Origin: Rhizopus arrhizus
Taxonomy: Eukaryota; Mucoromycota; Mucoromycetes; Mucorales; Rhizopodaceae
Direction: 5' to 3'
Length of the DNA: 64,000 bases
Assembly (NCBI GenBank): GCA_024220505.1
Contig: JAKZZE010000023.1
Span: forward strand, 558,001-622,000
In this document: in pieces, positions 35,255 through 45,647 of the stretch
How positions within the stretch are numbered: position 1 is the first letter of the stretch
Layout of the letters: the number at the start of each line of letters is the position of its first letter
Program-made: the position numbers and the translations under genes
The notes under the pieces: model-generated
Databases searched by the model: none
The model's input: only the letters and a program-made list of their open reading frames with translations
Told to the model about the DNA's origin: nothing

Positions 35255-36628
35255 TTATTGTTGTTTCTTTATTTTTTGAAGAGGTACAAAAGATCCCTGT
35301 TTAAAAACAAGCGTTTGAAAATCCTGAGGGTTCTTGACGGATATGTTTAGCTGATGAAGTTGAACTTGCATCTTTTGAGCGTACAACTTCATTTTAAACA
35401 CATCATGTTCATAAGCCTGTGTTCCCTTTAGCAAAGACCAGTTCATCCTGAGCTGTTCCTCTACGATGCCCCTGAACTTCAGATGGGGATAAATGCGTAT
35501 GGCCGTGTTATGAATGGCGAAAAACATGTGATGATACGTACTCTGATCACAGCCCATTTCCTTGAGACGCTGCAGGGCCTGCAGCAATTCCAAGTTGGTT
35601 TCGAGACACTCCATCAAGACACTCTCCGGCGTGGTTTTCGAATGCAAAAACTGATAGAGGAGCAAGAGTCGTACGGAGTGATAGCAAAGGTGTAAGTGGA
35701 GATCTGGCTGAGACAAGGAGGCATACCATGCGACAAACTGCTCCGTGACCTCGAAATATTCGCGTGAGGGTGTCCGTGCAAAGGCAAAGATCTTGCCGGA
35801 ATGAAGCATACGAATGTACCGTCTCATATAATACGCCAGACATGCAAAGCGATAGACCTCCTCCTTTTGGGAAAGGACCTGGCTCTGCTCGATGTCCATC
35901 CAGGGCACACGATCCGGTAGCAAACAATCTCGGTTGACCGTCAGACACAGCCAGGCATCAATATAGTACCATCGAAACCAGCATCCGAGCACCCCTCGTT
36001 CTTGCACAGGCTCCACCCGCCCGCAAAGGTGCTGTAACGCGATCGAGGCCAGTCCAGCCCAGGTGCGTTGCTGCTCATACAGCCGCAGGAGGTTGGAGGT
36101 ATAGCTGAGACAAAAATACGATTGAATGAGATGCATCTGAATGTCATCAAAAAGAACATCATCCATCTTATTTCTCGCTTCTTCATAAAACGCCATGGCT
36201 GCTTGCTTGTTGTATGATTTGGAACTTTTCATCATGGTGACTAGCGTGATGGAAGCCACACAATACACAATCGCTCTTGGTGCTCGTCGCCAGTCCTTGA
36301 TCGCGTCGACGCTCAGAGGTGCCACCTTGAAGCCGATACAGCACCAGTGGCGTGCGGCTTGATCGATCAAGACATCCAACAGGTTGGAGTTTTCGATATT
36401 CATACGGACGCAGACCGGAATCCTAAAATTCGTGGTGGATGATACATCAACAAGGTCTTCTTCGGTCGTGGTCAAATCAGGGTTCTTGGACTCCATGGTC
36501 TTTAAGGCCAGTTGAAGTTCAGAGAAATTGGAAAATTCAAATGTGATTTTATCAGAAGAGGCATTGTCCAAAACATGCACTTGATTTTTTATGAATGAAG
36601 AAAATGAAAGGATTTCATTTTTATTCAT
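35255..36628 (-). CDS. Fungal transcription-factor domain protein lacking a zinc cluster
   Basis: A single uninterrupted frame of 457 residues. The central part resembles the fungal-specific transcription factor domain (middle homology region) that accompanies Zn2Cys6 proteins: LIQSYFCLSYTSNLLRLYEQ, AWLCLTVNRDCLLPDRVPWM, LAYYMRRYIRMLHSGKIFAF and VAWYASLSQPDLHLHLCYHS. No Cys6 cluster occurs in the protein. The upstream 157 bases to the next gene's stop hold only an A-run and no exon candidate. Being intronless, it differs from its neighbours. It could be a regulator that works through a partner, a truncated zinc-cluster factor, or a gene whose DNA-binding exon lies elsewhere. No target can be inferred. 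Confidence 0.75.
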   Translation of the reverse strand: MNKNEILSFSSFIKNQVHVLDNASSDKITFEFSNFSELQLALKTMESKNPDLTTTEEDLVDVSSTTNFRIPVCVRMNIENSNLLDVLIDQAARHWCCIGFKVAPLSVDAIKDWRRAPRAIVYCVASITLVTMMKSSKSYNKQAAMAFYEEARNKMDDVLFDDIQMHLIQSYFCLSYTSNLLRLYEQQRTWAGLASIALQHLCGRVEPVQERGVLGCWFRWYYIDAWLCLTVNRDCLLPDRVPWMDIEQSQVLSQKEEVYRFACLAYYMRRYIRMLHSGKIFAFARTPSREYFEVTEQFVAWYASLSQPDLHLHLCYHSVRLLLLYQFLHSKTTPESVLMECLETNLELLQALQRLKEMGCDQSTYHHMFFAIHNTAIRIYPHLKFRGIVEEQLRMNWSLLKGTQAYEHDVFKMKLYAQKMQVQLHQLNISVKNPQDFQTLVFKQGSFVPLQKIKKQQ

Positions 36629-36785
36629 TTCTGTTCAAGAAAAAAAAAAAAAAAAAAACAAACAAACAAAAAAAAAATTGTGTTTAAATACAGTTTCTTT
36701 CTCCTGAGCTACTTTAATAAAGAAATTTTTTTTTGTTTAATAGGAGTGGGTATTTCTTCTTTTGTAAATGTTGACAATCTACTCC

Positions 36786-39670
36786 TCAAATCTTACTGCT
36801 GGGTGTCTTTCTTGCTGTTGCGTTCTCTTCGGTAAGAAGGTCTGCAATTCGAAGTACCCGTGTGCTCACTAACGGATTCGATAAGTAAACAAATACAGAT
36901 CATTTTGTTTTGTACCTGTCGCATTATCTCGCCTGTTCTTTCCTTCTCGTCTAAAAGTACCGATCCTTTCAACCAACTCCCACAGATGACCTCTGGGTAT
37001 CAAGATGCCATTCATACGTACAGGCACATAATCAGGACTGATCGAGACCTCACGGCGTCTTTTTAAAACAATACCTTGTTCTTGATAGCGCGTGAATGCA
37101 TTATTGAGCGTTTCTTTGTTGACCGCCTCAAGATAACTCAGGTCGCCTTGGTAATACAGTGTTTTTCCCATGGCTTGTGTACGTGCAGCAAACAGCTTGC
37201 TGTCGATCCAAATCGGGCCGGTCACGGACTGAGACGGAGTGAGTGTGTAGAGACTGACGGCAGCTAACCAGTAGGATTCAATAAAGGGCCAAATCATAAA
37301 GCACAAAAAGTCTGTTGGATAGTTTAGTGTCCACTGTGATCACCCTGTGTTGACTTACCATAGTTTTCTCGGCCGCATTGTCTTTCAATGTCGTTCAATC
37401 CCACCCAACCGTCCTCTGTCATCTCGATCACGTTCTGATCCATCAGCCACTGCACAGTACGCTTCGTGTTCTTCTCAACGCCTCCTGGTCTATAGATCAT
37501 GTCCAGCTTCAACAGGCTCGAAAGGAAGCTGATTTCACTCAATAGATCATTATACTTCATACGCTGTAATGGTTTGCCACCCCCTTTTTTGATGACAGAA
37601 TAAAGGGCAGCACAGACAATGGCTTCTTCTACAAATAGATGAATGACTTGGTTACGATAATAAGATAGCTCAAAGGGTGAAATGGGATAAAACGTGGGTT
37701 CCACAATATCTTTTCCTTTTCTTTCACCAATCAAGTCTTTATGAATCGATACTGTCCTGATCATCAAGTAAAACAAGATGAGACTGTGCCCTAGGCTTTC
37801 TTTAGGATGACACCCACCTGTCTACAATAGAGCCAGTTGACATTCCATAAAATTCAGAGACATGACCTCCTTTGTCCTGTATGATCTTTCTTAGCCAATC
37901 CACTCTTCTGATCAGCTCACTTCTTCCAACCCCTCGGCCTCTTAGCGTCAAAATCACTGTGCCAACCAATGCGGATGGCATGACGACAGCTATTGAGTTC
38001 TATTTTACGAAATGAGCTTCTTTCTTTATAAAAAAAAAGGAGCTTACGATATCAGCAAGCACTCTATATCATCATTAGAAGAGAGAGAAAAGAAGAGGTC
38101 AATCGCATTTACCTGTAACCGAGTGACTTTAATAAGATTGATTTCTGATTCAAATCCTTTAAATCCATCTGTCTAGTAAAATTATTAGCTCAGCAGACGA
38201 TCTCATCCTTTCAAACACAAACCCTCTCATCCTCAGCTGATCGTCCAACCAATCACGTAAAGCGAATGGTTTTCCTAGTCTTACTACACATGTTGTTTAG
38301 AGGAGAGAGCAATAAAAATGATGAAGGTTACCATCGACACGACCCCATTTTAGTTGCAGCAATCGACTGCTGGTCAATATTTGCCAGACACTTTCCTTCT
38401 GCTTGGGTGTTCCTAATAATTCTGTGGCATAGCTTGAGGTCTCGATGATCTTGTCATAACCAATCGAGATGGGAACAATATGACAATTCGTGACTCGGTT
38501 ATCGACCAGTGCATCCAAAATGATCTTGACAACGCCCAGCTTGGGTTGAAGCAATTTACCGAGTCGAGAACGCGTGCCTTCTACAAAGCATTCCAGGTTG
38601 ACTATGGTTATCGATTAGTGTCATCCACAGACTGGCAAATCATACGTACAGCCATTGGATAATAAAGCAATCATGTATTCTTCCAATATCGTCTTGTACA
38701 GCTCATCCCCTCCCCACTCTCTCCTGATCCAAACCGCGCCTGATGATTTCAGTATCTTGCCCACCACGGGTAAATCCAGATTGTCACCGGCGATGATGTG
38801 AGGTATTTGGATGCCAAGACGAAACATCAAATAGGACACGACCAAGTAATCGATATGAGATTTATGGGAAGGTAAAAAGATGAGGGATTCCTTCTTTTCT
38901 TGAGCGATCAGAGCCACCCTTTTCAACTAGACTTGTCTCATGAGTACCCTCTTTTGTTTTGTCAAACACATACCTCCACCCACTCATTCTCTCGGATATG
39001 AAGTCCTTGATGATACAGTCGGACCAGAATGGTATTCACCACAAATGCAAAAAACCGAAGTATTCTCATACTATCCACCGTGGCCACCGCTTTTTCAACA
39101 ATGGATTTAGCCACGACTTCAAGCTCTTTCTGGAATGCTTTTCTTTGTTTTTTGATTCTAGAAGGTTTCCATGCCTTTTGCTCGACCAGACGCTGTGTTT
39201 GTCGATCGGCCAGTTGATCGATCACTTCCTGAACTGTGACGAGTAAGGCAAGGTGGGATGAAGTATAGAGTGTGTACCTTTAGGACTGTTGAGGACCATG
39301 GATCGCATTTCTCTAGTGAATTCTGGATAAAGTATCTTGGTTCCAATATAATCCTTGTATCCACGCCAACCCTTTTTCTTTAGGTTTAGCATCAAATCAT
39401 AAAGTACGTCATTTTTATTACCGCTCCTTGATAATATAAACCGATATTAAGCATAAACGCAACTGGATCTTCCCTCATACGACGTGGTTCTCTTTCACTT
39501 TTCATATTCATTAGCAACACGTTGGTTGGTTACAGTGAAAATATTTACACGACATTACGATATTCGGATAAATCTCTTTGGACATGAATCTTGACTGCTC
39601 TTTTATCTTCTACAACCGTGTATTCATTCACTAAATTCTCTATTTGTTTTTCTGTTTTATTATTTGTCAT
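36786..39670 (-). CDS. PlsB/GNPAT-type glycerol-phosphate or dihydroxyacetone-phosphate acyltransferase
   Basis: This enzyme family puts the first acyl chain on glycerol-3-phosphate or, in peroxisomes, on dihydroxyacetone phosphate. All acyltransferase blocks are present in order: PSHKSHIDYL (H-x4-D), GAVWIRREW, CFVEGTRSRLGKLLQPKLG and IVPISIGYDK. The N-terminal part has KGWRGYKDYIGTKILYPEF, and the C-terminal helical region includes FYPISPFELSYYRNQVIHLF. About nine introns are inferred; the last exon ends KTPSSKI. That C-terminal SKI resembles a PTS1 peroxisomal signal and parallels the AKL ending of animal GNPAT. Motif order supports PlsB/GNPAT rather than the yeast Gat1/Gat2 type. Substrate choice cannot be read from sequence alone. 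Confidence 0.85.
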
Positions 39671-40628
39671 GATTGAATAAAGAAAGAAAGAAACAAAGCT
39701 CTTATTTAAACCACTGGGGCAAACAAATCACTGGGATTGTTTTTTGTGTGGGGTTCACGTGATGAATTACATAATACGAAAAAGACACTTTATAGAAAAA
39801 GGGTGTCCTTTGTCTTGTTTGGAGGACGTGAGAAAATGAGTCTCAATCCTCTGCGCGCAGATTAGAATCGTTTTCTTTCATCTGGGCCTTCATCACCCTT
39901 TCCCTTTTTTCTGTGTACCAATACTGTTGAAAGAATCCAACGAATTCATCTCAACGTATTTTATCCTTTAAATAACAAGCAAGCCTTCTTGGCTTCCATT
40001 TTTTGCTTTGTTTATCATGTCTTAATGACTTGAACGATGCTAAATTTTCTAGGATTCCATATTATTCATTTCTAAATATTAATCCTCTCTTGTCTTTTTT
40101 TTTTCTTTACTTTTATCAATTTAGTATATTCACTCTAATTTTTTTTTTTTTTTTTTTTAAAAAAATTCCAACGCATTCTCCTATCGATGAAGCTTATTTT
40201 TATAACCGCACTTTATCCATATTCATCAAAGTGACCCAACTGGTCGGTTCACGATGGGTGACATCATGTCCCGAAAAGAGGAAAAAAAAAAAAAAAAGAG
40301 CAGTGCTTTTTTTTTCTTTTTTTTCTTTTTTTTCCTTCTTTTGACTTTCCTTTTCCATCCTTTTTTTTTTTTTTTTTTTTTTTCTTTTTACATATTCAAC
40401 ACTATCGTACATATACACAGATAGAAAATAGTTGAAGGATAAAAAAAAATATTGCAACGAATTTATTATTATTTATTATTTACCTTTACACCACTATTTA
40501 CACAATTTACTGTAAAAAAAAAAAAAAATACAGATAATTTTCCTTTTATAAAACAATCCTCATTTTTTTTTCTTTTTAGAAAAGATCCCTTTTTTTTTCC
40601 TGCTGATAAAAAAATTTTTTTTTTTAAC
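39671..40628. other. Divergent intergenic region rich in T-runs
   Basis: About 960 bases between the acyltransferase and the second HSF gene, which diverge. No coding potential is convincing. Many homopolymers occur: T-runs near 40140-40158 and 40362-40383, and an A-run near 40284. A CTTT/TTTC microsatellite-like stretch lies around 40310-40385. Promoters of both genes should be here. Confidence 0.45.
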
Positions 40629-42226
40629 ATGACAAAAGTCAATAATAACAGTCGATCGAGTTCATCTTCCAGTGATCATCAACCTTATAAAAAGTACGTA
40701 TTCCTGTCTCCTTGCATCCCCTTTTGTTAACGCATGAAACTGTTTAAAGGATTAGATTGGATGATGCAAATTTGGAGAATAACAATAACAAAGCAACAAT
40801 GAAGACCCAAGCAGCTTTTGTCAACAAACTTTACAAGTAAATAACAAAGATAGGTTTAAAAAAAGAAATTAAAAGAATACATCACAGGATGTTGGAAGAC
40901 CCACAAACATCCGATTTGATATCATGGTCTAGTCACGGAGATCTCTTTAGTGTATCCAATCCCACCTTATTTTCAAAATGTGTATTACCTCAGTATTTCA
41001 AGCATAACAATTGGCAAAGTTTTGTTCGACAGTTGAATAGTAAGTATGAAATGGAACCCATCAAGACAACTCACACTCTGTCTAGTGTACGGATTTCATA
41101 AAGTCAACGATCTGATCCACTCCAATCTGACAAACGAAAACCAAACATGGGAATTCAAACACCCAAACTTCAGAAGAGGGGCCGTGGGTGATTTACAGCA
41201 CATCAAGCGAAAGAGTGCGAAAACTCAATTACAACAATTACAGCAGCAGAGACAGCAAGAATTACAAGAACTTTCAAAGACCAAGGATGATTTCCTGGCT
41301 CGGTCCTCATCACCGCCCCATTTGCAATCCATACCACCCGAACATCAAGAACTGGACGATCAAGTATCAAGGATCGAATCCCATTTAATAGGAGTTTCAA
41401 AAACGTGTGATCTCTTGCACAATGAAATTACTCATTTGAGAATGATTGTTTCTAAGCAACAAATGGTAAGTGGAAAAAAAAAAAAAAATAGACTAAAAAA
41501 AAAAACTAAATTAGATTTTTTTTAGGTCATTCAGGATCTTGTGGATGTTGTTTCAACTTCAAAATTAAATTCAAGTAAGAGATAAAAAAAAGGGGGGGAA
41601 AAGGAGGGAGAATTGATTCTGTTTAGATTGTACATGTTCAACCAATAACAGCATGGGACCAAGTGGAGACCCTAGCCACCACAGCCGAAGGACAGCAAGC
41701 CAAGATTTACAAGACGGTAATCCTTCAGATAGTATAACATCAAAGACTAAACACCATAACTATTAGCTGAGAGCCTTCGATTACAGATTTCAAAAATTAA
41801 AGAAATCCAAAGCATCAACCGACCTACGGAACATCATGAACGATCGAGCAGCAGCAGCAGCAGCAGCAGCAGCATCCTGACACCGAATCGAATGATGCGA
41901 TATGATTCGGGTGATTTGAAAACCTATTCGATCGACAGTCCATCCTTTCATCCTCGGAAACTACCGCTGATTGAAACCATGCAACCCTTGGATGACCTCT
42001 ACGATCCCAAATCATCTCCTCTGTCGCGTTCGACAGATAGCAGCAAAACAAGTAAATCCTTAAATAGGATGGGATCAAAGACGATGCTAATGTAATGATG
42101 TTAGGTGAAAGAAATCATGCTTCTTCTATCATGAGCTTTGGAAAAGAATCTCACATGTTAAATCCTATCAGTGACTCTGGTAAGCGTAAAAAAGATTTGC
42201 GTGGAAAACAAAAGAGTTTGGATTAA
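40629..42226 (+). CDS. Heat shock factor-type transcription factor
   Basis: A canonical HSF-domain transcription factor in seven or so exons. The domain starts QAAFVNKLYK, continues after an intron with MLEDPQTSDLISWSSHGDLF, then CVLPQYFKHNNWQSFVRQL and MYGFHKV; the recognition helix is fully conserved. It is followed by WEFKHPNFRRG, a Gln-rich coiled coil (LQQLQQQRQQELQEL), and a second helical segment (QVSRIESHLIGVSKTCDLL) that may be the trimerisation or regulatory part. The C-terminal half is Ser-rich and includes a (AGC)9-coded serine run. The last exon reads KRKKDLRGKQKSLD before the stop at 42224. W in place of F in HNNW and the extended coil recall Sfl1/Skn7/Hsf1-like fungal factors; the subfamily is not certain. 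Confidence 0.88.
41847..41873 (+). repeat. (AGC)9 microsatellite coding polyserine
   Basis: Nine perfect AGC triplets lie in frame within the second HSF gene and encode a serine run. Such runs are length-variable; this one is in the Ser-rich C-terminal half, away from the DNA-binding domain. Confidence 0.92.
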
Positions 42227-42321
42227 AACATATCGTCCTCATCTCACTCATTATACATACACACACACACACTTTTTGCCTCTACTTATACATATTCCTA
42301 TACCATCTCTCTCTCTCCCTT

Positions 42322-43160
42322 TTATAGACTTTTCCAAAGTGAAATAAAATCTTTTTGCATCTTTTGTTGAGTTTGATTCAACACAAGCTTAAATCTTGCC
42401 GCCTGTTTGAAATAAATCAAGCTCTGCTGGGCATGAAGAGGGGACAGGATAAATCGAACCTGTCGTGTATTATCCAAATCACAGAGATCTAAGCCATCTG
42501 ATATCCCCCTCTCTCTCTCTGCAAAAAGATCCAGAAAAGAGTCCAGGTCAAATGCTAGATAAGATGACCTTTGCAAAATCACTGTGTCTTTGATGATGTG
42601 AAGCAGACTCGATGAATTTTTTTTTTTTTTTTGAGAAATTATGTCTGAGAACTGTCAGTGATTTGTTTGAAAGACACATCCATCCACATGGACACCTTCT
42701 CAATCGACTTTTCAAAGATTTCACAAGACCTCTTAGTTTTCACCTGTCAGACTTTACGGTCAGTGACTGATTTTGAAGTCTTTTGTAAGCTGAAGAGATG
42801 AATCTAGAATGCTAGATGAACCCACCCTCTCTAGCCACTGAAATGATGTCACAGTGACAATAAAAGTAGTCTGGTGGTGAAATGCGTTACAAGGACGCAC
42901 CCAGTGGATCACAAGGTACGGTCCTTCTTTAAAATGACGCACGGTGCCTTGTTGGGTTTCAGTGACCATGTTTTGTAAAGGTTGTTTGAGGGGCAAGGGT
43001 TTCATCCAAGTAGGACATGTAAACAAATGAAGACGGAAAATAAAGTTGGGTTGGCTGCAGACAGGTTGGACAATCTGACAAAGAAAGATGGACCTTGATT
43101 CCCCCTTGTGATTTAAACCACTCTCTTTTCTACTGTCAAAAAAGTAGCCGTGGACATCAT
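42322..43160 (-). CDS. Hypothetical protein, multi-exon
   Basis: An unrecognised gene of perhaps 240-250 residues, converging on the HSF gene and diverging from the NAD kinase gene. From ATG 43160 it reads MMSTATFLTVEKR, an intron, then IVQPVCSQPNFIFRLHLFTC, HFKEGPYLVIHWVRPCN, HHQTTFIVTVTSFQWLER, a second intron, RSCEIFEKSIEKVSMWMDV, a third intron that I could not place exactly, and finally SSLLHIIKDTVILQRSSYL to LNQTQQKMQKDFISLWKSL. The middle looks like beta strands and the end like an amphipathic helix. No catalytic motif, signal peptide or membrane segment is visible. That it is real rests on several consecutive in-frame exons with GT-AG borders. Confidence 0.55.
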
Positions 43161-43267
43161 CCAGTCATCTTACGAGAAAGAGGGTCCGGAGATTGAATAA
43201 GGACCTGTCATCTTCTTTTATGCTCTTTACTCTTTCTGACTCATTTTTTTCTTTTTTCTTTTTCGAT
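43161..43267. promoter_or_regulatory. 107-base bidirectional promoter
   Basis: The unknown minus-strand gene starts at 43160 and the NAD kinase gene starts at 43268, so their start codons are separated by only 107 bases. Both core promoters must lie here or overlap the neighbouring 5' ends. A T-rich stretch near 43245-43262 precedes the NAD kinase ATG. Confidence 0.55.
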
Positions 43268-44743
43268 ATGCGTTTATTCATTCGACACTGTCTAACAAGA
43301 CAACCGATATGGAAAAGGTTCTATCAAACAAAAGTATTTCCTAATAAAGTAGGCATTTATCTATCCAAAGATCAACAAGGTACTTTCAATCCACACGTAC
43401 ATTTTTTTTTTAAAAAAGAAAATAGAATTGACAGAAGCAGAACATGATTTGATAAAGACCAGTCGACCGAATGATATTGTACAAGTACCAGGAAGTACAT
43501 ATGGGTAAGTGACTAGAGAGTATACAAAGAGAGAGGATGTATTGATATGATACTAGTGGGATACATACATTAAAATGGAAAGAAAAACCAAACAATGTGC
43601 TTGTGATCAAGAAACCAAAGGATGTCAAGACAGAGAAGGCGATCATTGAACTAACAAAGTAAATAAGCCGACTGTCTGAGACATGTACTGACGCGTGTCA
43701 CTAGCTGGCTACATCAAACGAGACCTGAGATGAACATTCTTGTTGAAAAGAGTGTGGCTGAACAGTTCAAGAAGGAATTACCTTTTGTGCACGTATTGAA
43801 AAGTAAATTTGACAGAGAGTGAAAGAAAGAAGGACTGAATTGTTTTTTTTTAAAAAAAAGAGGAGGATATCCACACGATTGATTTTGCCATCACACTCGG
43901 TGGTGACGGTACCTTGCTTCACCTCTCTTCCCTGTTTCCTAAAGCCGTACCACCCGTACTTAGCTTTTCACTTGGCACACTCTGTTTCTTGATGTCCTAC
44001 AGTAAATAAAAGAAAATGGCTCAGGAAGCGTACTGATGTTTGGATAGGATTCGATCGATATCAAGCGATTCTGAAAGACATGCTGTCGGGTCACATTGGA
44101 CTGACGATGCGAATGCGTCTGTTTTGTTCACTTCATCAACCGAACGGGAAAAGGATCGAACTGGACGGTAAAGAGGTAGAGGACAGACAGGTGATGAACG
44201 AAGTGAGCTTACATCGAGGTCGATACCCTCACTTGACCTCGATCGAGTGTCGAGTGGATCATGAATACCTGACCGAGTGTATCGCGGATGGACTGATCGT
44301 GTCCACCCCGACCGGCTCCACAGCCTATTCACTCTCTGCCGGGGGACCGATCGTGCATCCTTCCGTCCAGAGTTTGGTCATGACACCGATCTGTCCAAGG
44401 TCACTTTCTTTTCGAACTGTCTTGTTACCACCGAGCTCGATTATTGAACTCAAGGTTTGTTTGATTCATACTCTCTTCTCTTGGCTGATGGTTAGGATAG
44501 ATTGGAGAGAACAGTAAGAATCCGACAGAGGTCAGTATAGATGGACATGAGATATTCATGTTGAATAAAGGAGAATATGTCAAGGTAATTGAATAGTTCC
44601 TATTTATTATTGATTGCTAAACATCAACAAAGGTACGCATGTCAAAATATCCAATTCCATGCGTCACACAATTAGAAAAGGAGACAAGGTGGGAGAAGGA
44701 TATCAATGAGTTATTAAAGTGGAACCAAAGCTTCGGTAGATGA
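43268..44743 (+). CDS. NAD(H) kinase, probably mitochondrial (Pos5-like)
   Basis: NAD kinase phosphorylates NAD(H) to NADP(H). The N-terminus MRLFIRHCLTRQPIWKRFY is basic and free of acidic residues, a good mitochondrial presequence. The catalytic GGDG motif is in FAITLGGDGTLLHLSSLFP, preceded by LVEKSVAEQFKKELP-type sequence. PPVLSFSLGTLCFL and the second domain LHRGRYPHLTSIECRVDHEY, then ADGLIVSTPTGSTAYSLSAGG (here split at 20) are diagnostic; the last contains the NAD-binding TPTGSTAYS. The protein ends ELLKWNQSFGR at 44743. Six or more short introns are inferred. The targeting peptide and compact length favour a Pos5-like NADH kinase over the cytosolic Utr1 type. Confidence 0.9.
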
Positions 44744-45647
44744 TTTTTTTTTTTTCCCCTCTTTTTTTTTTTTTTTTTTTTTTTTTTATATCCAAAAATA
44801 AAATAATAATTTGTACTCCTTTTTTTTTCTTATTGTGTGAAGGTTGTTTAATTTTTTTTTTTTTTAATTTAAAATGATACACAACCTAAACTATAAATCG
44901 TTTTTAAAGAAAAAATTAAATTAAATCTAAAAAAAAAAAAAAAAAAAAAAAGATTGATAACAGAATTGAAAGAGAAAGGAAAAAAAAAGAAGGTCGCACA
45001 GACCATGAAGTTTAAAGACAATAAAAAGGTCATATAACCCTACTGGTCTCTGTCATTCCCTATTTCTTTCACACCTTGAAGCTGAATTGAAAGATGAGAC
45101 ACTTGGTGAGGCCTATCTTTTTTCCCCTACAGCCACTTTATTCTCCTTTATCGATTCATTCAAAACATCATCTGTTCACTATCGCCACTTTTCAAAAAAA
45201 AAATTGGACGTGGACTGAATAGTAAAGTGATGATGTTTTATAAACAACGTGTTTGAAATGTTTTCTTGTGAAACATCACTTTTTATCTCTTTTGTTGTAC
45301 AGTAGATTGACTTGAGGATCAAGGAGAGAAGGTAAGAAAGAAAAAAGAAAAAAAAACATAAAGAAAAGGGGAAAGATGGCATTTGGGTGATTATAAATAG
45401 AAAGGAGAGTGAGACATGGCTTGTTGACAAATGATAGTTCAAAGCGACCAAAGGATCGTCTTGTCTCTCCCCCCTTTTTGATTGGCGTAACCTTAAATGG
45501 CATAGGAACAACAGGATTTAAAGTAACGAATAACATGTGTGTATTTGTGTTTCCCCCTTTTTTTTTTTTTCTTTTCTTAAAAAAAAAAAAAAATAATCAG
45601 GCAATAATTCACTCTTTTCTTCTTCTTGTACCAATTGTCTGTATGAT
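44744..45647. other. Intergenic region dominated by A/T runs
   Basis: About 900 bases without a recognisable gene. T-runs at 44762-44787 and 44851-44865 and A-runs at 44930-44951 and 45577-45593 stand out. The distal end should contain the promoter of the RasGEF gene. Confidence 0.45.
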
